DNA from: Hydractinia symbiolongicarpus
Lineage: Eukaryota; Cnidaria; Hydrozoa; Anthoathecata; Hydractiniidae
Direction: 5' to 3'
NCBI RefSeq assembly: GCF_029227915.1
Contig: NC_079875.1
Location: 23,307,001-23,371,000, forward strand
Length of the DNA: 64,000 nt
Part shown: one piece after another, positions 36,501 through 51,500 of the stretch
How the letters are laid out: each line of letters begins with the position of its first letter
Numbering within the stretch: the first letter of the stretch is position 1
Notes under the pieces: model-generated
The model's database searches: none
Seen by the model: the letters and a program-made list of their open reading frames with translations, nothing else
What the model was told of the DNA's origin: nothing
Made by a program: the position numbers and the translations under genes

Positions 36501-39500
36501 CAAATTTAATTAGAAATTTACTTTGCGTATATATCCTTTTTTGAACCTTTTTCTATCCAACGCAATGGGTCGTTACATGTAGCAGAATTTGCCATTAGCT
36601 ATAACAACTTATAGAGCCCTGCTAAAAATATATTAAGATCAATAAGAATAGCATTTGTCAAGAAATATTAAAAATAGAAAAGGACATTAAGGCTGAAACG
36701 GAAGAACACAAATCTTATGAAATACACGGTGTATATCCTAGATTAAAATTTTATAAACTATAAAAAGTAACTTTTCCGTTGTTACTGGTTTTAACGCTAA
36801 GACGTGGGTTATGTCGTTACAATAAACCTTACTGTAAACAAAGTTAAATTAATGTTTACATCTGTTACGTTACCGTTTAAAATATTATTCGATTCTTAAA
36901 TTCGAAAACACTGCATTGTTATCATGCACGGCACGTTTGCGCACTGGGAGGGTTGCTGTATACAATAGGCTAAATAGCTAATTTGTTATCATGCATTACA
37001 AACTGTACATTGTGGAAATTTTGCAATAACCTTTTTTGTGTGACTTAACAATTTTTTCTAATGTCTGGTATACTATTTTCCCCGGTGTACTTCTAGCATT
37101 GCAAAGCAAGTATATAGTTTTAGTAGATCTAGCTTTTTACATAACCGTTGTTAAACACCTTCGATTTTGTTAGACCTTTTGCATTTTTATTTTATTTATA
37201 TTTATTTTTAACTCTTTAAATGACATGTTCATGTGAACGTATGTTAATACTTTAAAAAAACATATACATGGTCGTTCAGCATATGTATTTTTATGGTAAT
37301 ATTTCGACCTCCGTATTGGATACTCTTCATCAGACTATACTATTAGACTATAAAAGTCCTTCTGATACGTTACAACGGGTAAACCACAAGGTTTTTTGGC
37401 TTGAAGTTGTAGAAAAACTTGCCACCATTAACATAACTGATGTATATATCAATAGATTTTGTTTTTGCAGATTTAGTAGTTTGTTTAGCAGATTTTATAG
37501 ATTATGCCTTTAAATTTATTAACCAATAATTTGATTTTAAAATATTAAAGCTGCAGGTCTACTATTATGGTAACCGTTCGCCTGATTTTTTTTTATATTT
37601 TTATGTTGTATGATATATACTCTTACATTTTTATGCGTGTGCATGAACAAAGTGTTATTTTGTCCTAAAATCTTATTTTTTGATTGTGATTTTTTAATTC
37701 CTTTTTTAAATAAATATTTATAAATTTTATTTAAAATGCTTCACAGATTGCATTTTAAACATTTTGAAAGTATCAATTGTGCATGCAAAACAGTATAAAT
37801 ATAATCCAATTTATAGTGAGGTAGAATGTAGCAAGAAATTCAGTCATAAAGCCATACAAACATAAAAACATACCATAAAAATATATATGCTGAACGACCA
37901 TGTATATGTTTCTTTAAAGTATTATATTTATTTTGTTGTTGGACCTTCTTATATTTTTACGTTTTATTTTGGCGGGTATAAATATAATGCAGATTGTGAG
38001 CAACCTTAATCCCAGGGCTTTTTTTCTCATTTATTATTTTTTTTTTTCATTGCTTCAAATACTAATTTTTTTTGGACGTTTTGTTTCAGCGGTTATTGAT
38101 ATAGGATAATGCAAATTGTGACTTCAAAAAATTCAAATTACTGTATTCTATGTTTTTTTTTGGCCGTTTCTTTTAGAGCTAAATTTTCCTTAAATATTAA
38201 GTTTGTTGTTGTGTCTTGAACCGGAAAATAGTTTCTTTACGAAGCACTTTTTTTTTGTAAGAATATACTCTGAACAATGGGTCAGAATTAGGAATATCCT
38301 AAGAATATGTCAAAGCTTGATTGTTTGTTCTAAATACAAAAATTTGTATGATGCACAAAATTGATTAGTAGTTTAGTTTTATATTGCTTAACAAAGTGAA
38401 CTTTTTTCTGTCCAAACCAATGGTCCATTACATGTAGCGGAATGTGCCATTAGCTATATCAAGTTATAGCAGGCTTTATTTTATATATTCCAGGCCATAG
38501 TCATGCTAAGAACATATTGAGAATAATGAGGATAACATTAGTCAAAAAAGTTAAGAACATCGAGGCTGAAACTAACACACGCTATTCTTATAAAAGTAAT
38601 CTTTCCGTTGTTACTGTTTCTAACTCTAAAGACTGTGTAATTCAGTGTTGATGTTCCTATTAAAAACCTAAAACCTAAACTTAAATCAATGTGTAAATCT
38701 GTTACGTTACGATCGTTTGAAATATATTTGATTCTTAAATTCGAAAACGCTTTATTGTTATCTTTTTTGATTTTATGCGTGATTTTCTTGATTATAAGTT
38801 TAGGTCTGTAAGACAAACTGTTCTTTCAATATTTTGGATTGAAATATTTCGTTAGATATACAATATAGCAAATAATTCAAGTGTTTATATTTCTCTTTTA
38901 AGTGTTTTCAACTATTAATTTCTTATATTTTGAGTATAACTTTCGAAGGTTTGCCGTATGCAATAGACTGAATAGCTGATTTTGTATGACTTAACGGAAA
39001 ATGATTTTTTTAATGCTTGGTATCCTTTTTCCCCTGGTGTACTTCTGGAATGGGAAATGAAGTATATAGTTTTAGCGTATTTCGCTTTTTACGTTTTTTT
39101 TGTTCGGTTATAAACATAGAATAATGCAGATTGTGAGCAACCTTGATCCCAGGGTTTTTTCTTCTTTTGCCATCCCGTTACAAACGAGACAAAGAAAGGT
39201 TGAAATGCAAAGTTTTGAAAATTCAAATTACTGTGTTGTATGTTTTTGTTTTTTATCCCTTACATCAGTTTAATGAGAGATTCAATGGATTCTTCCACGG
39301 GAATTCAGATAACTTTTAATTTCTTATATTTTGAAAGGGTTGCTGTATGCAATAGACTGGATATCTGATTTTGGTATGACGTGTTACAAACTGTACAGTG
39401 TGGAAATTTTGTAATAACTTTTTTGTATAACTTAGCAAAATATGTTGGATTTTTTAAATGTCTGATATAATTTTTAGCAGATTTCACTTTTTAAGTAACT

Positions 39501-42500
39501 TGGAAACGGGCGGAAACAACTGACGTCATCTCCTGCGTGGGCAACTAGGGACTACCTGGGACCAACATGAGTAAGTTTTCCAAACCTGGTACCCCGAATC
39601 GTTTCAAGATCTATACGATAAAAGCAACAGGTATACAAATTTCTAAAAAAATTTTTGGGGGGTTTGAGGGGTCAGTGCCGACGTCAGCAAAATTTTTAAT
39701 CCCTTATATCTCATTAACCGTTCATCAAAACCACATGATCATGTACATTTTCTTGATGACGGCTTTAAGGTCTGCACAGTAGAGGCAACGTGAAAACAAG
39801 GTTCTAAATTACTTTCTTTGTGGATGAGTTGCTGACGTCATTCAATTCAAATGACGCTTCTTTCTCATTTTTATCCTGCCTCAGTGGATTTTTCCACGGG
39901 CTTTATCGACTAGACTCTATAATAATACGCCAGTTCTGTCTGTCTGACTGTGACTTTTGCAAAGTGGATTATATTCTTCACCATTTTCTCTGATGAAGTC
40001 TGCAAAACATCGCCCATAAAATTGTTCTGTAATTTACCAAACTTTTAACGTTAAAATAATATTAACGTCAAAGGAAAGCATATTAAATTAATGAAGCCAT
40101 TACAGTGCACTAAAAGCTTTGAGGCCAAATAACTTGGAAACGAGGTGGTGACGTCAATGATTTTTCACCGCGTAGGTAACTAGGGATCACCCGGGACCAA
40201 TTTGGGTAATTTTCCCAAACCTGGGTCTCCGAATCCGTTTCGGACTGGACGAGTTGATGACGTTACCAAACACTAATATCTCTGCAACCGTTCAAGATCT
40301 ATACAATGAAGGCAGCAGGGATACAAATTTCTAAAAACAATTTTTGGGGGCTTGACTGGCCATTGCTGACATCAGCAAAATTTTGAAACCATCATATGTC
40401 ATTAACCGCTCATCAAAAGCACATGATCATATGCATTTTCTTGATCAGCGTTTTAACCTCTGCACAGTACAGGCAACGAATAAACTAAATTTCGCCAAAA
40501 TTTTTTGTAATTGCACTTCTGACGTCAGCAAAAAATCTAAAACAACCTATTTTTCCATTGTCCTTCTGCCTAAGTGGAATTCCCCACGGGCCTTATCGAC
40601 TAGTACTTTGATAAAGTAGTATCTCTTTAAGTCTATATTGTTAAGTACTGCATCAATCAATTTAGGGGCGACGAAATAACGCCACAAGATTTAGGTCCTT
40701 TAACGTACATTTATCTTCAGAATCAACATGATTTCGGATAGCTTGCGAGGTCGGTGCAATGACTGAGGGCGATATTTTCGGTACAGCACCACCGGATAAT
40801 CAGTTATTATTGTATTTGTTAACCGTCTAAGTTAGATAAAAATAAAAAAAAAGAATTTTAGTTTAGTTTTCTTATATGATATAATTCACTAGCACTACTT
40901 TTGTTAACACTCGAGGTCAAAATTCGAAACAGTCCTGTCTAAAAACAAACATTCTACATAGAATTCGAAAGTCCCTATAGAATAAAACTTTGTAAACAAG
41001 ACATTACGATGTTCTACAGGTACAGAATAATGTGTAAACATAGTCACAAGAGAGAGATAGTCTGGGTAATCGGCCATTTCGGGCCGCTACGGCAAAAGTA
41101 CCTGACCTAGAACGGGTGGTCCGAAAGTAAGGGGACTGAATGTTGTAAAATGGCTGCGGCGAAGGAAGATTTCCTTTATGGTGAAGACCTTAATGCTATA
41201 TTGGAGGCTATAGATGAAGACATTTTGCTAAGTAATTCAGATTTTGACGTGGAACTAACCACAGTTGTTAACGACATACCGGAGGAGGACACAAAAGTCA
41301 CCTTTAGCTGTAGTTTGTGTCCTAAAGTTTGTGTTTCTAAAAGAGGATTAACACGCCACACCAACGCGAAACATAGTGACCACGACAAAGGTGACTCTGC
41401 AGGATCGGGTGATAGAGATTTCAAGGAAGCTGAGAAGATGTTACATCCACTGTATTTTAAAAAATATATGGAAGAAGCTGTTTCAAAATTGGCTGGTGAT
41501 GAATGTTACCCATCAGAAATCACCAATGAATTTAAAATGTTCAAAGTTGGTGGCCTTGACAATGTTTTACCGTCTTATGCTCTTGTGAAAGACCTTATAA
41601 AATCGTTCGATGGGGATGCTGAAAAGTTTTATCCGTTGTTTTATAAGAATATTTTGGATATAGAGCATCCCTTTGGTTCAAGCTTGAGTCGCAACTGTAG
41701 CGTACTGTTGGGATTTGAATTAGCAAATCTAGTTTTGTGTCACTTGTCTGGTTCAACATACAAAGACGATCTTCTGCAAGTGTCAAATAAGTCATCATAC
41801 ACCTTTTCAGAGAAAGAACTATCTGTGATATCTTATCTTGGTGGATATGTCTTCAGTACCATGTATCGTCGTATACGCTTCTCGTCAAGAAAGACCTCAC
41901 AACACATATACCACCAACAATATCTAGCTATCCTGTTGGCAGGAAAATCTGAGGACACACAAGATATACCACAAAACAAATTAGTCAATGCTAGGGACCG
42001 TGGTGGCTTATGGAAGGTTAAAAAGGAAGTGGTTTTAATATTTACATCTGCTGAAGAACTTTTTCGTTCATACACCAGCAAAAGCTGCAGCAAAATTGAC
42101 AGTAAAGACATAGTTTCTTGTCTGATGAAGAATTTTGATGTTAAGTCTAATTTCAACAAAATTCTGCAGCTTTGCACTGTGTCGTTGAATAAAGAGGTTT
42201 CTTTGAACTTGTTAGAAGATCTGCTTTTGTTGTTTGTCAGAGTAAGAACTTTTTCTTATGTCAAAGATAAACAGCAATTACACAAAATAGCATCTGATGC
42301 TAAGAAATCAAAATCACTGCGCACTGAGCTGAAGAAAAAGACATCCTCACTGGATCAAGGTCATTAATAAAATGGCTATTAATAAAAAAACAGCTATTTT
42401 TATAGCTACACATTTATAAAAAATCATTATGCTGGCATAGCTATAGCTAGTGAGCTAGCTGTAGTTTCCGATCTTTAATTTCTGATGTTTTCACAATTTT

Positions 42501-45500
42501 TTTAAATATATACTATACTTTTAAAAAAATTGTAGCTAGTATGAATATGATCATAACTATGTCCAGGTTAAATTCTGAGAGTCATAAAGGATCAAGCAAT
42601 ACTTGCTCCTTATTCAACTAAGTTTTTATGGTTGAAAAAACCTTCACTGGCATTTTGTTTAATTATGCGTTGTACTCGTCATTCGCTTGAGTAATTTTGA
42701 AAATAGAAATTCCACTTGTTCTACGGGAGCTAGAGCAACCAAACACTGAACAATTAGCTCCAACCATAGTTTATAATACCAAAAAATCCAGGTAAACTTC
42801 TGCAAAGTACCTAGCATACAAAGCTTCCCGCCTGTTTTTGAATATTTGGTCCCCCTAAAAGTAGACTGAGCACTAGAAAATTTCTGAACGCGAGTCAGAT
42901 ACCGGATCGGAGCTCAATCGCGGCGGTACCCAGACTATCTCTCTTTCTTATGACTATGGTGTAAAGTTGAATGCATAGCTAAAATATAGTTACAACGAAT
43001 ATTGAAGTAATTTTTTTTAACTAGCTAGCCAAGAATAACATGAGCTTGAACGAGTTTTATATTGACTCGGTAACCACAAAGCTCAAGGAACAAATCTGAA
43101 AATGAGAGGAGATGTATTTTTTATGATTCCGTCGGCCTGTGTTTAGTATTTTTGATAAAACTGGATATCAGATCATCGTTTTCTTATGGACAATGTAGCT
43201 AGCTAGTTAACTAGCCATGTTGAGGAAGCATCCAGACGAAATGTTGCTGAATCTGGTTATTTTAACTGTTAAACTTGACATTGTTTTGTTTCTAGGAATT
43301 TCTATGAAAATGTTTTTATCGATAAATGTATTGTAGGAGTTAGATATATAATAATTTCCAATGCTTCTTAAATATTTTTTTGTGCTTTTTTACATTTTAA
43401 GCTACCACTTTTATTGACAACGGGCAATACCGCAAAATATCGGCCCGTCGTCAAGACCGCTAAGCCAACCAGAATGCCTAAAAACCCGTATTGCCCACTT
43501 GAAATAAAATAAAGCTTGCTATATGTTGTTATAGCTAATGGCAAATTCTGCTACATGTAACGGCCCATTGCTTTGAACAGAAAAAGGTTCAGTTTGTGAT
43601 ATATATACGCAAAGTAAATTTCTAATTAAATTTGTGCATCATATTTTTTTATTATATTTTTATATCAAAACAAACAATCAAGCTTAGACATATTCTTAGG
43701 ATATTCTGACATATTGTTTAGAGTATATTCTTACAAAAATAGTTCTTAACATTTTTGTCAAATACTATCCTTGTGGCCTAAAAATATATAATGCCTTAAT
43801 AAAATAAAGATTGCTATATGTTGCTATAGCTATTGGCAAATTCTTTTTATATGTAGAAGAAACAATCGAGGTTGGACTTATTCTTAAGATATTCTTAACT
43901 GACGTTGAGTATATTCTTACCAAAAAAATATGTTCAGGCTGAAGACAAAACATATTTAACTTCATATTTAAGGGAAAGTTTAGCTGGATGCGTGTAAACG
44001 GCTTAAAAAACTTTATTCACCTAAATTCATTTCTCTACCAGATAATCTAAACAACACACCTGCTTTCCTTTCACTTTCTCAGGAGGCTGATAGCTAGCGT
44101 TCTATGGATAAAAGTCCAGTCAGTTTTTTACTTCGATTACTAAACTTTGCTTCATCCTAAAAGAAAACAAATTAAAAATGTATAGCTAGTTAAATTGTCT
44201 AATATATTTTCAACCAGTTCTCTATTTGACGTTATATCATCGTACTTTTTTCTTCTGTATAACAAATATTTCTGACAACAAGAGAAACTTTTTTTTTATT
44301 TTGGATCGATAACAACAGTCGTTCTACAACAACAGTTTTGCTTTTTTTACATTTTAGATTCGAGATATCATTCGAATTCGATAGTTTTTTTAAGAAAAAA
44401 CCAACGTCGGTCCCAGAACACAAAATGGAAATATTGAGGAAACAAATAAGCTTTAATCTAACTTCATGATGAATAAACATTGATTGAAATAACTTTTTTC
44501 AGGATTACTTTGAAAGAGAGACAACCTTCTTCGCTTCGGTTTTCATTTTTCAGTTGATAAACAACTTTTTTCCGTGAGATACGGCGCGCAAATGGTAAAC
44601 CTGGGCTCTATTTTATTCTATACAACGGGGCTTTTAAAACAAAAAAAACAGATATATATGTACAAAAAAAACATACATATATATAAATGTTATATATATA
44701 CTAGCCAGCTAGATAGATGTGCATATTTTACATGGCTAGCCTCACAAATATAAGGGATATAGCCTGTCTTTTATTTCCAGGAGGAGCCATGGCTTACATG
44801 GAGAGTCCTAAAGTAATTAATGCTCATTTTGAGCTATGCAGACCCAGTTGGGGCCCACACTTTACTAGGCAACTCCTGACAACATCCAACACCCACACAG
44901 TTATGGTAACATTCACTTGCTCATGTTGAATCTCTGCCCAAGAGGAATCGAACCCCGGGCTTCCGCACAGAGTACTTTTATTCATAAAAAACATGCAAGT
45001 TTAAAAATACAATTAACCCTATTAAAAACCAGACTTTTAATGTTCTATGAAGAAATGACCACGGAAATTAACTGCAGTGAAACTTTTATAAAATTTAAGA
45101 ACCTTAAACCAGAAACCATACCATTAAAAACCAGACTTTTAATGTTCTATGAAGAAATGACCACGGAAATAAACTGCTGTGAAACTTTTATAAAATAAGA
45201 ACCTTAACCCTATTCGGTCCGGGGGGGGGGGGGCGGATTCCGCCCCCCCCTGACGGTTTTTTTTTAATAACTCCTGATTGCTTTGTTATATGGCTATGAT
45301 ACTTACTGAGTTTCAACATTTATCTATTAGACACCTGCATGCTAATTTTTTAGGTCCCATACCTTTCAGAGGCTTTGATATTGGCCATTACTCGAAACTA
45401 CCCCTCAAAATCTCTATGAAATCCTTATAATGGGGAAAATATGATAACTCCTGTTAGGATTAACCTTAGAACTTGAAACTTGCAACATAACTTTGTTTCA

Positions 45501-48500
45501 TCAAGAAGAATCATTTTGAATAATTTGAACACGTGACTAATCCGATTTCTTGATTTTGTCGGATTTTACCCGAAAATCGGAAAAAAACGGATTTTCGGGC
45601 AATTTTTGGCAATTTTTCATCCGATCCATGTAAAAACCGGAAAATATGTTAAATAACTTTTATTTAGCTTTCAGAAACTTCAAACAGAATGTAAAAATTC
45701 GCTCTAGAACAAAAGTAATAATATTTTAAGCAGATAGTGGCATTTTTAACAATTTTCAAGCTTTTGATGACGTCACAGAAAATGTGCTGACGCAAGCAAA
45801 TTTTTTTTGGCGCCTTTTGTTCCTTTTATGACGTACTATAGGTGTGCCAAGTTTGATTCAATTTGAACAACCCTATGAAAAGTTATTGAGGGGGGGCGGA
45901 ATCCGCCCCCCCCCCCCCCCCCCCCCCGGTCATAGTATGTTCGAAAAACCCCGGACCGAATAGGGTTAAATTATAATAAATTCTGTTCTAAATAAAATAA
46001 TCACATGGTTTCCAATTTTTCTATCTTATATAATTTTTTGCTAGAATTCATGCCACTTAAAATTTGATGTTGTTAGCCCGGATCTTAGAATTATAAATCT
46101 AATAAAATAAATCTAACAAAACTACCTTCATCGCGGTGAAGCTGGCATATTGCTCTGATTTGTTTTTTAATTTGTAAACAAATGATGAATAATCGACAGA
46201 ACAGAATTGAAAACAAGCAAGAACGAGAAAATTGCCTAGATACTATGTAAACAAAATTTTTCGTTTATGTTTTTTCACTTCCTTTTAAATATTATGGACA
46301 GCAAACAAACAATATAGTCTAGAATAAGATATAAAAACTTTACGGCAGGAATACTCGATTCTGGTTGAATTTTGACCAATTTTTCGACCTCTCAATCTCT
46401 GTCGTGTTCAACCTCCCTCCCCAGTGCACATTGTACATCATTTTTTCTGGCATCGCGTGCATCTGCGTGACATGGCGGTAAGGCTTTGGCGTTTAGGTAT
46501 CTGGCACTGGTAACGAGGTTGCGTCACATCAGCTTGATTTCATGATTTCTCTACATTCTAATGACGCATTGGAATACTAGTCGGTAGCCCGTGGAAAAAT
46601 CCACGCGTTCGCATGTTTCCTTTTATATTGCATGACGTGCGTCTTGCCACTTGTGGTACCATTTTGCGTGACGGACAGGCGCATACGGGTAATATAATAT
46701 AGACTAGTCGTTAGCCCGTGGAAAAATCCACAGGTTCGCCCGTCCTTTTATATTTACCCGTCGCCACAAAGTGGATAAAAATATATCGCATTTGATATTC
46801 GTGTTTCCGTAACATCAATTTCAGACTCAGCGGGGGGTCCGCGCAGAGACAGACAGACGGAATACGGCTATTATTATAGAGAAACATATATAACATTTAA
46901 GAATAAAATAAAAATTAGTTTTAATAAAATAAAAGAAAGAGTTTTATTTTTTAAAGTAATAAGAAAAGAGAATTAAATATTTAAATAGTAACCCCCCTTC
47001 TGATTTGCGTTTTTTTTAACTTGGTAAATTTTAGCGTAACGCCACGTCGTAAAAAAAGTGACCCGTACTTTGCGTTTCGTGCAAACACAAGGCGTATTAA
47101 TATATAGATTTTATATAAGTTGTTACAGGCGTTCGTGTTAATTTCCTTCGTGTTGATTTCATTAATAATTTTGTGTCTCATTAATTTTAAGGAATAAGGT
47201 ATAAATAACCTGGTTGCAGAGATAAACAATGGCAATACTTGACAGCTTCCTTTGTTGTCATACCATGTTATATTTTATCATTTTTAATTTTGGAACCCTT
47301 TTTATAAAAGAATTCGCAAAATGCAGAAATGATGTTGAACTTTTGCTGTTATCATTTTTTCCCGTATAATAAAATAGATCCCAGGTTATTGGCATTTGGT
47401 TTAATTCATGTTTTTTAAAAGGTATACATATGGAAAATCTGTTGTCGGTACATTAAAAGTAAAGACATGTTTGTCATCAATTTTTGATGGTCAACGAAGA
47501 TGCGTGGAAGCCTCAAAATCTTTGCTTTTATCTGCAGTATGTTTTTTTTCTTGTCTTCTTCTTTTAACGGTTTTTTTCAATTCTTAGTAAATATATAGAT
47601 TTTAAGAAAGGACACTTATTTTACCCATTTGAATGAAAATACTTTTATTATTTGGATTTTGTGGGCATCCATATATATATAACTAAATAAAAACTCTGTT
47701 CATAATTAAAGAAATCAAAACACCATGTTATTGAAAAATTAATTTTCACCTGAAATCTGGAAAGTAAATTTAATTTTCAACATTCTTAGATTGATGGTTG
47801 TCTTACCACCATGGTTGGTGTTGACAGAGATAGAATCAGGACTGTCAATTATCCTATTGCTGTTACAGTCAAGGCCATTGTAGTGGAAAATGCAACTGGG
47901 GTAGCACAAAAGAGATTACACGCAACAAAACCATTTCTTTCGAATGAAATAAAATTAAAGTTTGATGCACCCAAGAGTTTTAAACCAGGATTTATGTACA
48001 CAGTAAAGGTAATGTTACATTTCACCTATGTATGTATATGCTTCAGGTGTTCTGAAATGTATAATGTTACGTCTCATGTGATCTTTGCGAAATTTTAAAA
48101 TTAAATTCCTTTTTACAAAATTTTAAAAATTAGTTCTAGCGAAAATCAAATTTTTGTAAAAAATAATTTATGAAAGGTATATAAATAAAAGAATTGTGTT
48201 CATCTTGAACTGATGCAATCTATGCATTTGTATACAGAAGTTGTAAGTGAACTTCATATTTATCTGTTACTTACCTTCCAGAAATAACATGTCATTAGCC
48301 AGATTTATGTCTCTTCTCCAACTATAGTGCCTCGACTGTAGCATTGCCTAATCTTTTTTTGTTTTGAGTGCATCGTTAACCACTAACAGACGAGTCCTGC
48401 ATAGATGCAGGCAAAAACTACAGTACAAAAACAGTCCCACAATTTGGTCACCATAACCACCGAGAAATACGTTTTCATTAAGGATGCTCTCATGTTTTAA

Positions 48501-51500
48501 AAAGATGGCAATTGTACTACCCAACAGTACGAAAAATAAATAAGTCTGGGTCCTTAGCTACCAGTTGTTTCAAAAACTTGGATTGTAAGGACAAGAATTG
48601 CCTTTCTGGTAGGTATCATTGACTTCAAAACTGTTGTTTTTAAGCCATTTTTTATCCTTTGGAAGAAACAATAAAAATAAGAGCTGCCGCTTTAAGTAGA
48701 ATCATTAAAAGAGTGAAGATTGAGTCTGCTGATGAACTTATTGGCAGAAAGATATACAGAACAGATTCATTTTTAGCATCGTGTAGTCTACCATGGAAGG
48801 TCCAGTAATATTATCAACAATGACTGACAATGTTTCACACAAGTGTTGATTTCTAACACGCAACAATAAATTAATAGTTACTAGGGTAGAGCATGCAAAA
48901 ATCTTCCAAAAAGATTAAAGGGTAATAGTATTATAACACTCACTTAATCTAGGTGGCAAAACCTATCTACAGAGTCAAATTTTCTCACCACCAATTACTA
49001 TATATTTAAATCACTAGATATGCTAATGGCTAAAGAATATCATTTTTTTATCATGTGCGTTTAAGGTCCTAGAATTTCTTGCAAATTGATTTAATAAAAA
49101 ATGTGTCAAAAACAAAATTTCATGAAATGGAACATTGAACTTTCTCCTGTCTGACTTTTACAGTATAGCTCTTTGTCATCACCTTGAACGTAAAACAATG
49201 AGATTTCAACATTTAAGCAATCAATGCGTTTCAAATGTGTATAGATTTGTCAAGAATTTTGGAGTCAAAGCAACCATTCACATTAAAATATGTCCATAAT
49301 CTTAACACATTCGTTATTAAAAATGCATTTTTTGCAATTTTCAATTCTCATCCCACGACTTTCTGCAAGTATTTAGTTTTCAATAAAGAATTGGAAAAAG
49401 GTCTTTTTTTTAACAGACCACACCAGATCAGATTTTGATTAACAATGTTTTTAAGATTAAATATACTAACTGTAATCTTTCTCCAAAATTTAATTTTAAT
49501 TAGTTATTTGTTACAACACCTGATGGACGTCCAGCATTGAACAAGCAGGTGAAAATTATTCTCAGTTCAAAACAAAGGTATGATAAGAAGAAGAAGCATG
49601 TAAGGACGTATGATCCACTTATTACCAATGGCGTTTACTCGTTCAATGTCTATCCAACTGAAAGAGCTGATTCATATTACTATGAAGCTATGATGGAAGA
49701 AGTAGAACATCCCTACAATCCTTACAATCTTGGTGAAAGATTTACACTGTCTATGCGACAAAAGATCTGGCGTTCTTCACAAGTAAATATAAACTTCTTA
49801 GTAATTTATATTATAACCGTTGAAAATCAACTAACCTAGCACGCTTGTTTTTATGTACATTTTGCTATGAATGAAACAAACAGTACCAAGTTTGGTCCCA
49901 TTTGCGAAAGCCTGTCGGAGGCAACGTTATCATAAATGTATATGGAACTGTTTATCTTAGTGTGTTGAAGCTGCTCTTTGGATCTGCTTAGTTGAAAGCA
50001 CTGTCAATGTGAAACCTGGAAATCATACTAAATACCATATAATGCCTAAAGTCCAGTGTCAGTTACATGGAGAAACCAAGCTTTTATAAAAAATAACATC
50101 TACGCTGTATTTTTTAAACTACTATTTCTTGGTTGCACTATTCATACTTAAATAATTTATACTACTCTTGTGAAAAGAAATTCTGTACAATTTTGTCAGA
50201 AAATTTTGGTACAAATTTTATTCCCTTTTTTACAGAATAAAATTTGTAAGAAGAAAGGAAATTCTTGCAAGTAACCGACTGGTGCCTTTTGTTTTGTCTC
50301 TAGTGCGGAAGGTCTCGGGTTTAAACCCCGACTGTGTCATGGAAGAGAAAAAAAGTGTGAATCGATACTTTCTACTTAACGTTCAGCATGAGAATAGAAT
50401 TGTTATCTTAGGCGGTTTTCTAGTTGAGTGGCTGTTGTGCTTTTACGACTCCCTTGCCTGAAATGGGAGCTTTAAATGCACTAGGACCTCCTTCTCAGGA
50501 ACGTCATTGATAACAGTTCTATTAAAAACTAAAGAGGCTATCCTGAGTAAATAATAGTAATAATAAAAACAAACGGAAATTTTGATTTACCTATTGCAAT
50601 TACTTTTTTACTTTGCCGTCTAGGTATATTTCAATAACTACGGGGTGTATACTGTAGGAATGTCCCAAAAATGGGCCTCTCCCAGTTCAAACTACATTGA
50701 AATTGCAAACATGAGGGATCTGGTAGCTGGCAAGTCTGCAAAAATTACTGTAAACATTGCAAAGTATGGTGAAGTTCGTGGAAAGGACGTACATTATCTG
50801 GTAAAAATGATATTAACTTTTTACTTAATTTTTAAGTTAAATGTTAAAGTTTTTGGTTTTAAAGGCATCCTATATTCTTTGAATTTTAGTACATTATGTG
50901 AGACCTTAATTCTGATAGCCTTTTAAAACTAAAATCCCAATTGAATTGTTTTAAAGTGGTGTATTATGCTGGTTATGCAGGATACTGTGTCGTGGAATAT
51001 GAAAATGTGTTGGGTACAGTTTAATCAACACTTGGCCTAAAACATAATGACAAGCACAGTTGCTTTAAATTTTTTTATGACATGTACAGACTTTGATCAC
51101 ATCATTCTGCTAAATCTACCGGTTTCGTTTCTTCATGATTTCGTCTAAATTTGTTATTTTCTTCCCACCAGCCTCCTAGATTCTGGAACTCAGATAGTCT
51201 ATTCATTTAAAAAAATGTAGCAATTCCATTACATCCGTCCAAAAGCACTCCAAAAGAACTTTTATGTCTAATATGCTTTTGGTACTCGATATATTGCATT
51301 TTTGATTTTTACGAACAGACCTGAGGAACCACAACTTACGAAACTGAAAAAAGCATATTACATTAGAGAGAAAAAAAAAAGCTTTTCCGTTTTGTAATAA
51401 CGTCTTTTTTTATAAAAATATATAAACAATTTGCCCCTAAAATAATTAAAGGGATGGGAGGGGGAATACTGATGGTCCTAGTTCCGTCGACCCTGTGTGT

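Larger units (their letters stand above)
43500..47108 (+). mobile_element. Family R repeat, direct copy with nested insertions
   Basis: Blocks at 43500-44560 and 46880-47108 match 24480-25230 and 25255-25497 in the same order, ending GGCGTATTAATATATAG. The interruption at about 44640-46880 holds a tandem repeat, a TTAA MITE and two short Helentron-like units. The hairpin end is missing. With 34424-39312 it forms a large inverted pair around the zinc-finger transposon. Confidence 0.55.
33362..47421. other. Gene B intron 8 (about 14 kb), packed with nested repeats
   Basis: Exon 8 ends GCTAA and exon 9 resumes with G, restoring the [16 protein letters not shown] motif of MG3, so this is one intron. 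It holds the R-family copies, two MITEs, Helentron-like units and the zinc-finger transposon listed separately. Unassigned stretches, for example 33362-34177 and 42960-43400, show only AT-rich sequence. A run of about 14 C lies near 35567. Confidence 0.8.
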
